From Oceanobacillus oncorhynchi (GTDB lineage: Bacteria; Bacillota; Bacilli; Bacillales; Amphibacillaceae): a stretch of 64,000 bases of DNA. The DNA lies in NCBI RefSeq assembly GCF_000821065.1, contig NZ_CDGG01000001.1, positions 1,240,001 through 1,304,000 on the forward strand, in the 5' to 3' direction. The notes under the pieces were generated by a model that saw only the letters and a program-made list of their open reading frames with translations, was not told the DNA's origin and did not search any database. This document shows, piece after piece, positions 1 through 8,906 of this stretch (position 1 is the first letter of the stretch; each line of letters begins with the position of its first letter). A program made the translations under genes and the position numbers.

Positions 1-45
1 AAATTTTTAAAAAAGTAAAATCTTTTATTTAGATTCTTCATTTGC

Positions 46-68
46 TATAATATGTGGATACAATATTC
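46..68 (+). promoter_or_regulatory. gntR promoter -10 and putative autoregulatory operator
   Basis: TATAAT lies at 46-51; the -35 is poor (TTTTAT at 23-28). Immediately downstream is TGGATACAAT (55-64), the reverse complement of the ATTGTATCCA element found after the -10 of three other promoters in this island, followed by ATATTC, so that TACAATATTC (59-68) resembles TACAATATCC at 943-952 and 13632-13641. The placement suggests the regulator represses itself. The operator role is inference. Confidence 0.55.
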
Positions 69-93
69 AAAATGGAGAATAGGAGATAAGCTT

Positions 94-747
94 ATGCCTG
101 ATCATATAAATTTAGAAATCGGTGATAGAGAAATGCTGCATAATCGTGTATGCAGTGTGTTACGGCAAGCAATCCTTAAAGGAGACTTTAAACCGGGAGA
201 ACGTTTGGTGCAAACCGAGCTTGCTTCACTTATTGGGGTAAGTCGTATGCCAATTAGAGAGGCGCTTCGAACATTAGAGCTGGAGGGACTTATTACCATG
301 GAGCCGCATAAGGGAGCGGTCGTCCGGGAGATAAAGAAAGCGGATATTCAAGAGATATATGAATTACGCTCCGTTCTAGAAGCGTTGGCATTAAAGAAAA
401 GTATGGAGCATTTTACCCAAGCAGATCTCAAAACCTTATCGGAATTTCATCAATCGATGCTGAATACTGCATCCAATGAAGCCTATGTCGAAAATAATGC
501 GAAATTTCATAAAGTGTTGATCAGCCGTTGTGACAGCTCCCGCTTAGTAAGCTTTATTGATACCATTTCCATGGGCTTTGCATTGGATACGCCGCAAATC
601 ATTCCCGGTCAAATTCAAAAATCAAATAAAGAACATGCGACGATTTTAGAAGCAATTGAAAACGGAGATGCTGAAAAGGCTTCGGACGCACTTGCAAAGC
701 ACATTCAACGGACTGGGGAAGAGCTGCTTGCTATATTGGAGAAATAA
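94..747 (+). CDS. GntR-family (FadR/FCD) transcriptional regulator
   Basis: A 217-residue regulator. The start is ATG at 94, which has AGGAG at 81-85; the longer reading frame from 52 would overlap the operator. An N-terminal winged helix occupies about residues 15-80 (SRMPIREALRTLELEGLI, then a wing ending in HKGAVV). An all-helical FCD domain follows, with histidines in the usual metal or ligand positions (NNAKFHK, NKEHATI, LAKHIQ). FCD regulators normally bind small organic acids and lift repression. It is the first gene of a catabolic island, and its own promoter carries the element repeated before the three downstream operons, so it is the likely local regulator. The effector is unknown; an itaconate- or methylsuccinate-type acid is inferred from the genes. 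Confidence 0.9.
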   Translation: MPDHINLEIGDREMLHNRVCSVLRQAILKGDFKPGERLVQTELASLIGVSRMPIREALRTLELEGLITMEPHKGAVVREIKKADIQEIYELRSVLEALALKKSMEHFTQADLKTLSEFHQSMLNTASNEAYVENNAKFHKVLISRCDSSRLVSFIDTISMGFALDTPQIIPGQIQKSNKEHATILEAIENGDAEKASDALAKHIQRTGEELLAILEK

Positions 748-794
748 AATAACAACATTTATAAAAGCATGAAATCAGAGCCATTAATAGATTC

Positions 795-838
795 AAAGAG
801 TGGAGAATATCAGAGAGGATAAACTTCACTCTTTTTTG
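795..838 (+). terminator. Terminator after the gntR gene
   Basis: AAAGAGTG (795-802) pairs with CACTCTTT (827-834) and runs into a T tract. It separates the regulator from the operon that follows. Confidence 0.7.
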
Positions 839-896
839 TATTCAAAGAGAATCGTTTGCCATAGAGTAAAATAAAAACAAAAAATTCAAAAGATAG

Positions 897-953
897 TTTA
901 CAAATCAAATAATATATCATAGAATTTAATTGTATCCAAAGTTACAATATCCA
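897..953 (+). promoter_or_regulatory. SigA promoter and GntR-type operator of the first catabolic operon
   Basis: TTTACA (897-902), a 17-base spacer and TAGAAT (920-925) form a good SigA promoter. Directly after it lies an inverted repeat, ATTGTA (929-934), 8 bases, TACAAT (943-948), embedded in ATTGTATCCA and TACAATATCC. The same promoter-operator arrangement recurs at 13587-13641. A repressor bound here would cover the transcription start. Confidence 0.75.
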
Positions 954-974
954 AAAAGTTTTGTTGTTTGTAAA

Positions 975-988
975 TGAAAGCGCTTCAA
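975..988 (+). promoter_or_regulatory. Putative cre (CcpA) site
   Basis: TGAAAGCGCTTCAA fits the catabolite-responsive-element consensus closely. It sits about 50 bases downstream of the -10, where a CcpA roadblock would repress the operon when better sugars are present. Confidence 0.7.
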
Positions 989-1056
989 AAAATGGAATAC
1001 CTGTTTTATTAGCAGTTATGAAGTAAATTCATCTATTACAAAGGAGGATATGAATA

Positions 1057-2175
1057 ATGGGACAGGAATCGGAGGAGCAATACGGAAGAGTAGCTGTGAT
1101 GGAAGAGCCGGAAAAGTTAAGCTATAAGGAATATAAGCTTCCAAAGGTAGAGAAAGGAGCGGTTTTATTAAAGGTACGGCGGTCCAATATCTGTGGTTCT
1201 GAATTGCATATATGGAAAGGGCTGCATCCGACGAAGAAACGGGGCGTGCTCGGGCATGAAATGGTTGGGGAAGTATATGCGCTTGGAGAAGGCGTGGAAA
1301 CGGATTATGCAGGCAGTCCCGTAAAAATAGGTGACCGTATTGTTTCCGCCTATTATATTACGTGTCTAAAATGCGCTGCCTGCCGGGAGGGACACTTTCA
1401 TTTATGTGAGCATGCCTATGATTTCTGGAATATGCAGCCAGAGGCAATGCCGCATTTCCATGGTACATTCGCGTCCCATTATTATATTCATCCGAATCAG
1501 TATTTTTATAAAGTCCCTGACGATGTATCCGATGCCGCAGCTGCAAGTGCCAACTGTGCCTTATCGCAGGTTTATTTTGGCTTAGATAAGTCTGGTATTT
1601 CCTTTAATCAATCGATTGTCATTCAAGGGGCTGGAGGACTTGGTTTAAATGCGGCAGCTGTTGCAAAAGAACGGGGAGCAACGGTGATTGTGATAGATGG
1701 AGTAGAGAGCAGATTACAGCAGGCAAAGAAATTTGGAGCGGATTATACAATAAATATAAATGACTATGAGACGGTGGAAGACCGAACGAATGCTATTTTA
1801 GATTTAACCAATGGAATAGGAGCTGATGTTGCTTTAGAAGTCGCCGGCGTTCCTGCCGCCTTTGCAGAAGGTATCCACTTTATCAGACCAGGAGGTAAAT
1901 ATGTCACGATTGGAAATATAACACCTGGAAAGCTGGTCGAGTTTGATCCAGGTCTGCTAACCAGAAAATCGATTCAGATTATCCCTGTTGTCAGGTATAA
2001 CCCTTGGTATTTAAGTAAGGCTCTGCTATTTCTTTCACAGACAAAGGATATATATCCTTTTGATAAATTGCTGGATGCCGCGTTTACATTAGAAGATATT
2101 AAAACAGCATTGGATAAATCGGCAGCAAGAGAGGTAACGAGAGGAACCATTATTATGGGTGGTGATAGCGGCTAA
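1057..2175 (+). CDS. Zinc-dependent medium-chain alcohol dehydrogenase
   Basis: A 372-residue MDR-family oxidoreductase expected to oxidise an alcohol to an aldehyde or ketone with NAD(P). Catalytic zinc ligands are visible at C46 (NICGSE) and H67-E68 (GHE). The structural zinc lobe has C103, C106, C109 and C117 (CLKCAACREGHFHLC). A Rossmann motif GAGGLGLNAAAV lies near residue 190. AAGGAGG at 1041-1047 supports the start. It is the first gene of the operon and is followed by a lactonase, an aldehyde dehydrogenase and a second, only distantly related alcohol dehydrogenase, suggesting stepwise oxidation of a hydroxy-acid or diol. The substrate cannot be read from sequence. Confidence 0.85.
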   Translation: MGQESEEQYGRVAVMEEPEKLSYKEYKLPKVEKGAVLLKVRRSNICGSELHIWKGLHPTKKRGVLGHEMVGEVYALGEGVETDYAGSPVKIGDRIVSAYYITCLKCAACREGHFHLCEHAYDFWNMQPEAMPHFHGTFASHYYIHPNQYFYKVPDDVSDAAAASANCALSQVYFGLDKSGISFNQSIVIQGAGGLGLNAAAVAKERGATVIVIDGVESRLQQAKKFGADYTININDYETVEDRTNAILDLTNGIGADVALEVAGVPAAFAEGIHFIRPGGKYVTIGNITPGKLVEFDPGLLTRKSIQIIPVVRYNPWYLSKALLFLSQTKDIYPFDKLLDAAFTLEDIKTALDKSAAREVTRGTIIMGGDSG

Positions 2176-2275
2176 ATATAAATGTACTGCTGGGTTATGC
2201 GTCTGGATTTTGGTTTTAACAGTCAACAGAATCAGGTGAGAAATAAAAATCTATTTAACACATGGAGGGTGACTT

Positions 2276-3109
2276 ATGAGTAAACCAAAGTTATTTGTTT
2301 TGGACACAGGCACCATGAAAATGGATAAAAATTATATGATTGCCATGCACAATCCGGCAAGCGTGGATAATCCCAGTCCGCCAGCCGAGTTTGTGGAATT
2401 TCCAGTATATGCAGTGTTAATTGATCATCCGGAAGGTAAAATCCTGTTTGACACGGGATGTAATCCGGACGGTATGGGAGAAGAGGGGCGCTGGCCGGAG
2501 GGCGTGCAAAAAATGTTTCCGTCCTTTCAGGATGAATCCTGCTATTTAATCAACCGGTTAGAACAATTGAACACCCGCCCGGAGGATATTAAATATGTAG
2601 TTGCTTCGCATTTACATTTAGACCATGCAGGGTGTTTGGAATTATTTACAAATGCAACCATTATCGTCCATGACACAGAGCTCTCGAAAACCATGAAGCA
2701 GTATGCGATGACCAAAGACATGGGAGCTTACATTTGGGCAGATATCAATGCCTGGATTACCAATGATTTAAAATGGAAAACGGTTATGCCGAATGAAGAT
2801 GAACTGGAGCTGGCGAAAGGGGTTAAAATTCTGAACTTTGGTCCCGGACATGCATGGGGCTTGCTTGGCCTGCATGTAGAATTACCGGGTGAGGGAGGAA
2901 TTATTTTAGCTTCCGATGCAGTCTATACCTCGGAAAGCTTTGGTCCTCCTGTAAAGCCGCCAGGAATTATTTATGATTCAATCGGATATTTAAATGCGGT
3001 AGAAAAAATTAGAAAATATGCGGAAAGGACAAATTCTCAGGTCTGGTTTGGGCATGATGCCAAGCAATTTAGGGAGTTTGTAAAATCGACAGAAGGATTT
3101 TATGAGTAA
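2276..3109 (+). CDS. Metallo-beta-lactamase-fold lactonase, AiiA/AttM type
   Basis: A 277-residue protein expected to hydrolyse a lactone ring. The dinuclear zinc ligands of this family are all present: H112, H114, D116, H117 (HLHLDHAG), H192 (GPGHAWG), D214 (SDAVYT) and H260 (FGHD), mirroring the order in Bacillus AiiA. Members of the family act on N-acyl homoserine lactones or on gamma-butyrolactone (Agrobacterium AttM/BlcC). In the Agrobacterium operon the lactonase also sits with an aldehyde and an alcohol dehydrogenase, as here, so a catabolic lactone is more likely than a signal molecule. A good ribosome site (GGAGGGTG) precedes the ATG. Confidence 0.85.
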   Translation: MSKPKLFVLDTGTMKMDKNYMIAMHNPASVDNPSPPAEFVEFPVYAVLIDHPEGKILFDTGCNPDGMGEEGRWPEGVQKMFPSFQDESCYLINRLEQLNTRPEDIKYVVASHLHLDHAGCLELFTNATIIVHDTELSKTMKQYAMTKDMGAYIWADINAWITNDLKWKTVMPNEDELELAKGVKILNFGPGHAWGLLGLHVELPGEGGIILASDAVYTSESFGPPVKPPGIIYDSIGYLNAVEKIRKYAERTNSQVWFGHDAKQFREFVKSTEGFYE

Positions 3110-3196
3110 TCGATAATCAGAATAAACAGCCTTATGACCTGTATGCAGCAACGTCATGAGGCTTGTTTATGAAAGCATGGCAAGGAGGGGACGACG

Positions 3197-4642
3197 ATGA
3201 TTGATATCCATGAAAATATTACCGGGTCCATCATTAATGGAGAAGAAAGAAATGGAGAAAGAGAAGAACTGGCTGTAACCAATCCATATAATGGGGAGGT
3301 TATTGGAAAAATAGCATGTGCAACCACAGAGGATGTGCATGACGCCATTGATACTGCACAGCAGACTTTTGTTCAAATTATGAAGAAGATGCCGGCACAT
3401 GAACGCTCTGCTATTTTGCGGAAAGCTGCTGAACGCTTGGAAGAACAAGAAGGAGCATTTGCTGATATATTGACGCTGGAGGCTGGGAAACCAATCAACG
3501 AAAGCCGCGGGGAGGTTATTCGGGCGATTCAAGTGCTGCGCTTTGCATCAGAAGGGGCAAAGTCGATTTATGGTGAACAGATTCCAATGGATAGTGCCAT
3601 CGGCGGAGAACATCAAATCGGGATCACAAAGCGTGTACCGCTAGGGGTAGTTGCAGCAATTACTCCCTTTAACTTTCCATTAAATCTTGCGCTTCATAAG
3701 ATTGCACCTGCCATAGCAGCCGGGAATACAGTCGTTCTTAAACCAGCAGAAAAAACACCGTTATCTTCGATGATGCTTTATCACGTATTGGAAGAGGCAG
3801 GGCTGCCGAAAGGGGCGTTGAATATTGTGATGGGGCCGGGACAGCAGCTTGTAGAACCGCTGGTAACCCATAAGGATGTAAAAAAAGTGACGTTTACGGG
3901 AAGCGGAGCAGTCGGCTGGAAAATTCACGAAATGGCGAAAAAGAAAAAAGTAACACTTGAATTAGGATCCAATGCTCCCAATATTATTTTTGAGGATGGG
4001 GATTTAGATATTGCTGTCCAATCCATCCTGCAAGGCGGTTATACCTTTGCCGGTCAGGCATGTGTTTCTGCACAGAGGGTGTATGTCCACGACAGTGTCT
4101 ATCAGGCATTTACAGAAAAATTAGTTGCAGCAGCAGAAGCTCTAAAGCTTGGCGATCCACGTGAAGAGTCGACAGAATTAGGCCCGATGATTACAGAAGA
4201 AGCAGCAGAACGGGCACAGTCGTGGATAGAAGAAGCTGTGGCACAAGGCGCGGCATTATTAACCGGAGGACATCGAAAAGGAGCAGTTTTAGAGCCGACA
4301 ATCATTGGAAGCACTACTCCCAATATGAAGGTCGTTTGCATGGAAGTCTTTGCTCCAATTGTAAGTGTCATTCCCTTTTCTACGGAAGAAGAAGTCGTTG
4401 CCTATGCAAATGATACGGATTTAGGGCTGCATGCCGGCGTATTTACACGTGATATCAACCGTGCCATGCGTATGGCGGATGCCATTGAAACAGGAGGAGT
4501 CTGGATTAATGAAGTATCCGTCAGGCGTTATGACCATATGCCATACGGAGGCATCAAAGATAGCGGGATTGGAAAAGAAGGAATTAAATATGCGATAGAA
4601 GACATGCTGGATACAAAATTTGTTGGTATAAAGCTCTATTGA
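3197..4642 (+). CDS. NAD(P)-dependent aldehyde dehydrogenase
   Basis: A 481-residue member of the ALDH superfamily, which oxidises an aldehyde to a carboxylate. The catalytic cysteine is C289 (FAGQACVSAQRV) and the general base is E255 (TLELGSNAPNI). Other family marks are the ITPFNFPLNL and FTGSGAVGWKI stretches and the C-terminal PYGGIKDSGIGKEG. Length and motifs fit the semialdehyde and lactaldehyde dehydrogenase branch. AAGGAGGGG precedes the ATG. Between a lactonase and an alcohol dehydrogenase it likely oxidises the semialdehyde formed after ring opening. The exact substrate is inferred. Confidence 0.88.
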   Translation: MIDIHENITGSIINGEERNGEREELAVTNPYNGEVIGKIACATTEDVHDAIDTAQQTFVQIMKKMPAHERSAILRKAAERLEEQEGAFADILTLEAGKPINESRGEVIRAIQVLRFASEGAKSIYGEQIPMDSAIGGEHQIGITKRVPLGVVAAITPFNFPLNLALHKIAPAIAAGNTVVLKPAEKTPLSSMMLYHVLEEAGLPKGALNIVMGPGQQLVEPLVTHKDVKKVTFTGSGAVGWKIHEMAKKKKVTLELGSNAPNIIFEDGDLDIAVQSILQGGYTFAGQACVSAQRVYVHDSVYQAFTEKLVAAAEALKLGDPREESTELGPMITEEAAERAQSWIEEAVAQGAALLTGGHRKGAVLEPTIIGSTTPNMKVVCMEVFAPIVSVIPFSTEEEVVAYANDTDLGLHAGVFTRDINRAMRMADAIETGGVWINEVSVRRYDHMPYGGIKDSGIGKEGIKYAIEDMLDTKFVGIKLY

Positions 4643-4738
4643 TTTTAGTATTTATGATTGGCTTATCAATACCCGCGGATGCATCGAACAACTATATAAT
4701 GTTCTAATTTACAAAAATAGAATGAGGGGTAGATAATC

Positions 4739-5863
4739 ATGAATGTGAAAACAGCAGTGTTACGAACCTCTGGAGCTGAAACACCCTATGCAGAAAGCAA
4801 ACCAATTAAAATTGAAACGGTCGAATTAGATGCTCCAGAATTAGGAGAAGTATTGATTCAAATAAAAGCGGCCAGCCTTTGTCACTCTGATTTATCGGTT
4901 ATTAACGGCAGCAGACCAAGACCATTGCCGATGGCGCTGGGGCATGAAGCGTCCGGTGTTGTTGTAGAAGCAGGAGAAGGGGTAACAGATTTAGAAGCAG
5001 GGGATCATATCGTCTGTGTCTTCGTCCCCAGCTGTGGCCACTGTATCCCTTGTAAGGAAGGCCGTCCGGCATTATGTGAACCTGGAGCGGAATCCAATAC
5101 AGCAGGAACCTTGATTGGCGGAGGAATTCGCATGCACGAAAAGGAAGAAACCATCCATCATCATGTTGGCGTATCCGCTTTTGCCGAATATGCCGTCGTA
5201 TCAAGAAATTCATTAATTAAAGTCCCTAAAGAGATTCCTTTTGAGAAACTAGCACTATTTGGTTGTGCTGTGATTACCGGCGTGGGTGCTGTTGTCAATA
5301 CGGCTAATATTAAATTAGGGAGTACTGTTGCGATTATTGGTCTTGGAGGAATTGGATTAAGTGCTTTGCTGGGAGCAATCTCTGCAGGTGCGAGCAGAGT
5401 GGTTGCTGTAGATATCAATGAATCCAAATTAAAACAAGCGAAGGAGCTGGGTGCAACGGATACATTTAATTCGAAGGACCCTGATGTCATCGAACAGATC
5501 CGTGAAGCAACGAATGGTGGACTGGATTTTGCATTTGAAACTGCTGGAGCCGTTCCGGCGATGGAGGTGGCTTATGGAATAACAAAACGCGGCGGAACGA
5601 CAGTTACAACAGGATTACCGCATCCGGACCATCATTTTTCCTTTCCGTATGTGAGTTTAACTGCAGAAGAAAAAAGTATTAAAGGATCCTATGTAGGAAG
5701 CTGTGTTCCAGATCGGGATATTCCGAATTATATTCGCTTATTTAATCAAGGGAGGCTGCCGGTTGATAAATTGCTTACTGATATTATTAAGCTGGAAGAG
5801 ATAAATGAAGGATTTGATAAGCTGGCGAAAGGGGAGTCATCCAGAATTATTATTAAGATATAA
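4739..5863 (+). CDS. Zinc-dependent alcohol dehydrogenase, class III-like
   Basis: A 374-residue MDR dehydrogenase of the long-chain liver/class III type. C48 (CHSD), H69-E70 (GHE) and the cysteine in LFGCAVITG form the catalytic zinc site. C99, C102, C105 and C113 (CGHCIPCKEGRPALC) bind structural zinc. The NAD fold has GLGGIGLSALLGA. It closes the first operon and is followed by a stem-loop. It differs from the dehydrogenase at 1057 in both zinc lobes, so the two probably act on different alcohols or in different directions. Confidence 0.86.
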   Translation: MNVKTAVLRTSGAETPYAESKPIKIETVELDAPELGEVLIQIKAASLCHSDLSVINGSRPRPLPMALGHEASGVVVEAGEGVTDLEAGDHIVCVFVPSCGHCIPCKEGRPALCEPGAESNTAGTLIGGGIRMHEKEETIHHHVGVSAFAEYAVVSRNSLIKVPKEIPFEKLALFGCAVITGVGAVVNTANIKLGSTVAIIGLGGIGLSALLGAISAGASRVVAVDINESKLKQAKELGATDTFNSKDPDVIEQIREATNGGLDFAFETAGAVPAMEVAYGITKRGGTTVTTGLPHPDHHFSFPYVSLTAEEKSIKGSYVGSCVPDRDIPNYIRLFNQGRLPVDKLLTDIIKLEEINEGFDKLAKGESSRIIIKI

Positions 5864-5905
5864 TGAAGTTTCCATAAAACGAAACTTCATTCAGTGGGAG
5901 TTTTT
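5862..5905 (+). terminator. Terminator of the first catabolic operon
   Basis: AATGAAGTTTC (5862-5872) pairs exactly with GAAACTTCATT (5881-5891), followed after a few bases by a short T run. The stem overlaps the stop codon of the preceding gene. Confidence 0.6.
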
Positions 5906-5978
5906 GTTCTTCTCCGTGGTAAAAAGGTTGTCATTAAAAAAATCTATTTAGTTTATCGCATATATCATGATAAAAGCA

Positions 5979-6036
5979 GGGACAGAAGCAGCGTTAAAGG
6001 ATAGATGAACGAAAAAGTTTAACTCTGTTCTGTCCC
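5979..6036. repeat. Inverted repeat in the 5864-6150 intergenic region
   Basis: GGGACAGAA (5979-5987) and TTCTGTCCC (6028-6036) are exact inverted copies separated by 40 bases. There is no T tract. It may be a small dispersed palindrome. Nothing coding is visible in the rest of this gap before the promoter at 6151. Confidence 0.4.
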
Positions 6037-6150
6037 GTATACATAATCAGACTTGAATTTTTTATTGCTGAAAATTACAGGTATGCTTGAATAAGAGAGT
6101 ATAGGGAGTCGTTAACATAGACTTAAATTTTAAAAAAATCAAAAAATACA

Positions 6151-6200
6151 TTTACAGAAAGCATTGTATATATTATTATTAAATTGTATCCAATATCCAA
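6151..6200 (+). promoter_or_regulatory. SigA promoter and GntR-type operator of the second catabolic operon
   Basis: TTTACA (6151-6156), 17 bases and TATTAT (6174-6179) form the promoter. ATTGTATCCA (6183-6192) follows at once and is extended by ATATCCA. The downstream half-site is compressed compared with the copies at 929 and 13618, but position and core sequence match. This places the CitE-type operon under the same regulator. Confidence 0.65.
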
Positions 6201-6258
6201 TCTGGAAAATGCTTATTTATTAGTTCCCATGAAACATACGTGGAAAGGAGAGATTCTG

Positions 6259-7110
6259 ATGTACAGATCTTGGCTATTTGTTCCGGGGAATCAAGAAAAA
6301 AATCTGAACAAAGTAAAGGATTTGCAGGCCGATGTGATTATTTATGATTTGGAAGATGCTGTACCAGTGAATGAAAAAGTAATAGCCAGACAAAAAGTGA
6401 AAGAAGCAATTTGTAAGATAAGTCACCAAGTGAATTTTGTACGTGTGAATGATTTAACTACACCCTATTTTATAGAAGACTTAGATGGAATTATCGCAGA
6501 GAATCTTTCTGGAATCGTTCTGCCTAAAGTGAATAATCAACACGATATTATCATCGCAGCTTATTTGCTTGGACAAATGGAGGAAAAGTATGGTTTAGAA
6601 CAAGGCTCGCTTGCTATCGTACCATTAATTGAAACCGCTTCCGGAATTCAGAATGTCCAAGAAATCGTCTGTGCGAGTAATCGGATTTTATGTCTCTGTT
6701 TCGGAGCGGAGGATTTTATGCTTGACCTTCATATCGATGCAGGGGAAATGGGAGAAAATTTAATGTATGCCCGAACACAGCTGGTGATTGCTTCCAAAGC
6801 GGCGGGAAAAGAACCGCCGGTTGATTCTGTTTTTGTCGATTTTAAAGATGAAGCAGGATTAGAAAAGGAAACGGAACGTGCAAAGTGTGCTGGATTCCAA
6901 GGGAAGCTGCTTATTCATCCAAAACAAATTGCGCCTGTACATCATGCTTTTTCACCTACACGTGAGCAGGTGAAAGAAGCAGAAAAAATTATTGCTTTGT
7001 ATGGAGAATCTTTAAAAAATGGAAAAGGTGCGCTTGAGATAGATGGAAAGATGATTGACGCTCCCGTGGTTGAACGGGCAAGAAAGGTACTATCACATGC
7101 TGACATGTAA
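6259..7110 (+). CDS. CitE/HpcH-family acyl-CoA lyase, putative citramalyl-CoA lyase
   Basis: A 283-residue CitE-like lyase. ATG at 6259 is chosen because AAAGGAG lies at 6244-6250; a longer frame from TTG 6184 would start inside the operator. Family motifs appear in order: SWLFVPGN, IYDLEDAVP, FVRVN, GIVLPK, VPLIETASGI, CFGAEDF and GKLLIHPKQI, supplying the acidic residues that bind magnesium. Enzymes of this group cleave citramalyl-CoA, malyl-CoA or beta-methylmalyl-CoA. Beside a class III CoA-transferase and a MaoC hydratase it fits the third step of itaconate breakdown, giving acetyl-CoA and pyruvate. The assignment within the family is inference. Confidence 0.85.
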   Translation: MYRSWLFVPGNQEKNLNKVKDLQADVIIYDLEDAVPVNEKVIARQKVKEAICKISHQVNFVRVNDLTTPYFIEDLDGIIAENLSGIVLPKVNNQHDIIIAAYLLGQMEEKYGLEQGSLAIVPLIETASGIQNVQEIVCASNRILCLCFGAEDFMLDLHIDAGEMGENLMYARTQLVIASKAAGKEPPVDSVFVDFKDEAGLEKETERAKCAGFQGKLLIHPKQIAPVHHAFSPTREQVKEAEKIIALYGESLKNGKGALEIDGKMIDAPVVERARKVLSHADM

Positions 7111-7143
7111 TGAACGAATGTTTTTGAAATGGGGGAGAAGGAT

Positions 7144-8295
7144 ATGTTGCCATTAGAAGGAATCACCGTTGTTGCTTTAGAGCAGGCAATCGCCGCTCCA
7201 TTTGCTACGAGGCAATTGGCAGATTTAGGAGCGAGAGTCATTAAAATAGAAAGACCGGATGTCGGGGACTTTGCCAGGGGCTATGATTCTACGGTGAATG
7301 GAATGTCCAGCCATTTTGTTTGGTGCAACCGTTCAAAAGAGTCAATGGAGCTTGATTTGAAATCAGATGAAGGAAAAGAGATACTTGGCAGTTTAATAGA
7401 AAAAGCGGATGTATTGATTCAAAATTTAGCTCCTGGAGCAATTGAAAGAATGGGCTTTGCACCGGAAGAGTTAACTGCGAAGCATCCCGAATTGATTGTG
7501 TGCAGTATATCAGGATATGGAAAAGGCGGTACTTATGAGCAGAAGAAAGCATATGACCTCTTGGTTCAATGTGAGGCGGGACTTGTTTCAATAACTGGCA
7601 GTGAAGAAACACCGTCAAAAGCGGGGATTTCAATCGCGGATATTGCTGCTGGAATGTATGCCTATACGGGCGTTCTGACTGCTTTATTTAATCGGATGAA
7701 AACAGGAAAAGGAACTGTTATGGAGGTATCGATGCTTGAAGCACTTGGCGAGTGGATGGGCTATCCTGCTTATTATGCGGCATATGGCGGAAAAGAGCCT
7801 CAACGGTCCGGAGCCAGCCACGCAACGATTTATCCGTATGGACCATTTCTATGCGGAGATAACAAAACTGTATTTATCGGATTACAAAATGAAAGAGAAT
7901 GGAAGCGCTTTTGCGAGTTTGTTTTAGAAGATTCCGCTTTAAGTGAAGACGCTAGATTTATTACAAATACGGATCGGTCAACAAACAAAGACGAATTAAA
8001 ACAGATTATTGAAGCAAAGTTTGAAGCATTTACATCCGATCAAATTATTGAAAGGGTAGAAGAGGCCAAAATAGCCAATGCACGGTTAAATACGATGAAG
8101 GATTTCTTCGCGCATCCACAGCTTACAGCACGCAAGCGTTGGAAGCAGGTCCAGACACCGCAAGGAGAAATTGTTGCACTAAAACCGCCGGTGACTATGG
8201 CCGGAATAGATTATGTGATGAATCCGATACCAGACCTTGGCGAGCATACCGAAGCTATTTTAGAAGAGCTGGGATTGGCACAATCAAAAATATAA
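7144..8295 (+). CDS. Class III (CaiB/BaiF) CoA-transferase, putative itaconate-type CoA-transferase
   Basis: A 383-residue family III CoA-transferase that moves CoA from a donor such as succinyl-CoA onto a carboxylic acid. The catalytic aspartate is D138 in AYDLLVQCEAGLVSITG, and the N-terminal GITVVALEQAIAAPFATRQLADLGA stretch (longer than quoted motifs elsewhere) is typical of the CoA-binding fold. ATG at 7144 follows GGGGGAGAAGG; an in-frame ATG at 7129 overlaps that ribosome site. Directly downstream of the CitE gene and upstream of MaoC, this matches the itaconate CoA-transferase position in Pseudomonas clusters. Mesaconate, methylsuccinate or citramalate are alternative substrates. Confidence 0.85.
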   Translation: MLPLEGITVVALEQAIAAPFATRQLADLGARVIKIERPDVGDFARGYDSTVNGMSSHFVWCNRSKESMELDLKSDEGKEILGSLIEKADVLIQNLAPGAIERMGFAPEELTAKHPELIVCSISGYGKGGTYEQKKAYDLLVQCEAGLVSITGSEETPSKAGISIADIAAGMYAYTGVLTALFNRMKTGKGTVMEVSMLEALGEWMGYPAYYAAYGGKEPQRSGASHATIYPYGPFLCGDNKTVFIGLQNEREWKRFCEFVLEDSALSEDARFITNTDRSTNKDELKQIIEAKFEAFTSDQIIERVEEAKIANARLNTMKDFFAHPQLTARKRWKQVQTPQGEIVALKPPVTMAGIDYVMNPIPDLGEHTEAILEELGLAQSKI

Positions 8296-8313
8296 TAAAA
8301 TGGAGGAATAATA

Positions 8314-8841
8314 ATGAGTGTAAAGGAAGGCTGGAAAGGCAGATTTTATGAGGATTTTGAAGTTGGAGATATTTATTCGCATCCATTAGGAAGAACGGTA
8401 ACAAAAACAGATAATATTTATATGACCTTATTGACACAGAATACAAACCCGATTCATTTTGATGATTATTATTCGGAGCAGACTGAATTTGGAAAACCGC
8501 TCGTCGATTCTACATTTACCATAGCTTTAGTAACAGGACAGTCTGTGACGGATCTCTCCCAGAATGCCATGGCAAACTTAGGCTGGGATGAAGTTCGTCT
8601 GCCTAATCCGGTGTTTGAGGGAGATACGATTTATTCCTATTCGGAAGTGCAGGATAAGCGCGAATCGAAATCCCGTCCGAATGTTGGCATTGTCAATGTT
8701 AAAACAAGCGGTTATAACCAAAGAGGAGAAGTTGTGATTACATTTAAACGAACATTTATGATTTATAAAAAGGATTCTGCCCCGACAAGAGAGAATAAAT
8801 TATTGGAACAGGTACTGGAAAAAGAACTGCAAAACAAATAG
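8314..8841 (+). CDS. MaoC-family enoyl-CoA hydratase, putative itaconyl/mesaconyl-CoA hydratase
   Basis: A 175-residue hot-dog-fold hydratase. The N-terminal YEDFEVGD motif and the hydratase dyad region TQNTNPIHFDDYYSE, with D and H placed as in (R)-specific hydratases, support activity. GGAGG precedes the ATG. Its length fits the short MaoC dehydratases that hydrate itaconyl-CoA or mesaconyl-CoA to citramalyl-CoA. It lies between the CoA-transferase and the acyl-CoA dehydrogenase, so it would take either an activated itaconate or the unsaturated product of the dehydrogenase. The substrate is inferred from neighbours. Confidence 0.83.
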   Translation: MSVKEGWKGRFYEDFEVGDIYSHPLGRTVTKTDNIYMTLLTQNTNPIHFDDYYSEQTEFGKPLVDSTFTIALVTGQSVTDLSQNAMANLGWDEVRLPNPVFEGDTIYSYSEVQDKRESKSRPNVGIVNVKTSGYNQRGEVVITFKRTFMIYKKDSAPTRENKLLEQVLEKELQNK

Positions 8842-8906
8842 TAAGTATGGAGAAATAGAACAGCTGCGTTTCGATAGTCTGTAAAAGTATAAAGGAGATG
8901 TTCGGA

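Noticed and set aside
2276-3109. Lactonase as a quorum-quenching enzyme
   Set aside because: The fold permits it, but the operon with dehydrogenases and shared operator argues for catabolism; kept only as an alternative.
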